Source: Fallopia convolvulus
Lineage: Eukaryota > Streptophyta > Magnoliopsida > Caryophyllales > Polygonaceae
NCBI GenBank assembly: GCA_964016875.1
Contig: OZ024724.1
Coordinates: forward strand, 22,552,200 to 22,616,199
Reading direction: 5' to 3'
DNA length: 64,000 bases
The translations under genes and the position numbers were made by a program. The notes under the pieces were generated by a model. It was not told the origin of the DNA, did no database searches, and saw only the letters and a list, made by a program, of their open reading frames with translations. This document shows positions 62,908 through 64,000 of this stretch, piece after piece; the first letter of the stretch is position 1, and the number at the start of each line of letters is the position of its first letter.

Positions 62908-64000
62908 TCCTCCTATATATATATAGAGGGACGCTCAGGTACAATACAAGGGTGTTGGATCTTCATAAATCAACCGTTAAAAATTAGAAAACATAATAAG
63001 AAAAAATAGGGAGGGGGATTGGATTAATTCAAGGCTGATTTAAATTTGGGAGATTGGATTTAAATATGGAAGTTCCTAAATTTAAGGGATTGTGAAATAA
63101 AAAAACCACGTTTAAAAAAATCCACATTTAAATTTAATGGATCAGCATGATTTTAGGGATTGATAAAAGGAGAAGATTTTTAGAAAAAAAATAATAATCG
63201 AATTTAACTCAAACGTAATTTTTAATTCTGATTTGAATAAGAATATATGATCGTTCGAATAATAATATATACTGCTTTGAACAATAGAAGATATATAATT
63301 GTTAAATATTTATACAGTTGAATAAGTACTCATTTTATAGTGAACAATAATGGAATATTGGAATTATCTATTGCACAATTGCTATTGTTTGTTGAATAAG
63401 TATTTTTGTGTTTTTGAATAACCACACAACATTGGAAGGGATGATTGCACAATTGCTATTTTTGGTTGAATAAGTAATTTTTTGTTTTTGAAAAAGTAAT
63501 CTTATTACCATGAATAATATAATGAGTCTTTAACTGATTGAGAGTTTTGTGAATAATATCATACATTTATTTGAATAAGTTGGATATATACATTGAATAA
63601 TACAAATTAAGGAATGCTATATCTCGAATACATACTCCAATAAAGATTAAATCTATTTATTTGTATGTACACTAATATGAAAAAAAAACCATTGTCTTCG
63701 TCTTCAACATCAAACATTTACACTTCTTCATCACTCTTTAATAACTCCATAGCAGAACACGCAAATGTTAAAACCAATTATTGCATAGCAATGTACGTAC
63801 GTCATTCTTGATTAACTGCATAGCAACACACACATCTATGAATAACAATTTATACATATATTAATAATAAAATACGAATATTTGAATAACACACTATATG
63901 TATATGAATAACAATTCACACATATATGAAAAACAAAGAATGCATACATGAATAACAAGTCACATATATATGAAAAACAAATAATGCATAGACGAATAAC
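62908..64000. other. AT-rich sequence with GAATAA-type repeats
   Basis: No gene. A TATATATATATAGAGGGACGC block at 62915-62933 looks like the edge of a further plant repeat. TTGAATAA and TGAATAA recur many times up to the window end. A block with TTGCACAATTGCTATT occurs at 63371 and about 63445. The element, if one, runs out of the window. Confidence 0.5.

Noticed and set aside
62911..62935. Helitron 5' end at TCCTATATATATATAG
   Set aside because: The preceding base is C, not A, and no matching 3' end is in the window.

Overview
The window is nuclear DNA of a flowering plant, probably a eudicot, and looks like a repeat-rich intergenic block. No intact host gene was found. The evidence is the density of plant-type transposable elements: Ty1/copia elements including Sireviruses, Ty3/gypsy Tat-type elements, plant L1-like LINEs with an RNase H tail, hAT, Helitrons, Harbinger-type MITEs and solo LTRs. 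Almost every coding region carries frameshifts, stops or truncations. No tRNA, rRNA, CRISPR array or bacterial feature was seen.

Layout. 1-4219: a minus-strand copia element cut by the window edge. 4220-5079: 5' part of a LINE with an ORF1 fragment. 5080-10980: 5' part of a plus-strand Sirevirus (LTR, PBS, gag, protease, integrase, RT) that ends inside RNase H and is joined directly to LINE RT sequence (10981-13165). 13180-40158: a second LINE, split at 13598/38349 by a 24.75 kb insertion. That insertion has a 5-bp target duplication (AAGGG) and TG/CA ends, and the LINE frame closes across it. It is a minus-strand Tat-type gypsy element (A) with a 3.1 kb LTR at 13599-16734, a polypurine tract, antisense plant-mobile-domain ORFs (16899-19684) and an integrase (23119-24348). 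Element A holds a Helitron (19961-22699), the 3' part of a minus-strand Sirevirus (24349-29615) with an extra 3' ORF, a truncated hAT transposon (29616-about 32425), a second Tat-like gypsy element B (about 32426-37819), and the remnant of its own 5' LTR (37820-38348).

40159-48900: a decayed DNA-transposon-like region with many GGCCGTTACGGCC palindromes, two abutting MITEs, LTR fragments and a solo LTR (45759-47101). 49056-57116: a complete non-autonomous LTR element (750-bp LTRs, PBS, TSD ATGTG) whose interior is mostly three tandem arrays. It contains a 3.5 kb solo LTR (52678-56185, TSD TAACT). 57117-64000: AT-rich sequence with Helitron ends, a 1.5 kb solo LTR (57953-59498, TSD ATTGT), a 486-bp Helitron, and a 2.2 kb element with long terminal inverted repeats filled with GATATTCAC-like motifs.

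The parts do not form a cellular pathway. They record a history of nested insertion, LTR-LTR recombination and deletion. The least ordinary observations are the antisense PMD module of element A, repeated stem-loop modules in Tat LTRs and 3' regions, the strong GGAAC/GTTCC bias of the Sirevirus family, the GGCCGTTACGGCC palindrome field and the array-built non-autonomous element. Family assignments rest on motif recognition by eye. No database search or alignment program was run.
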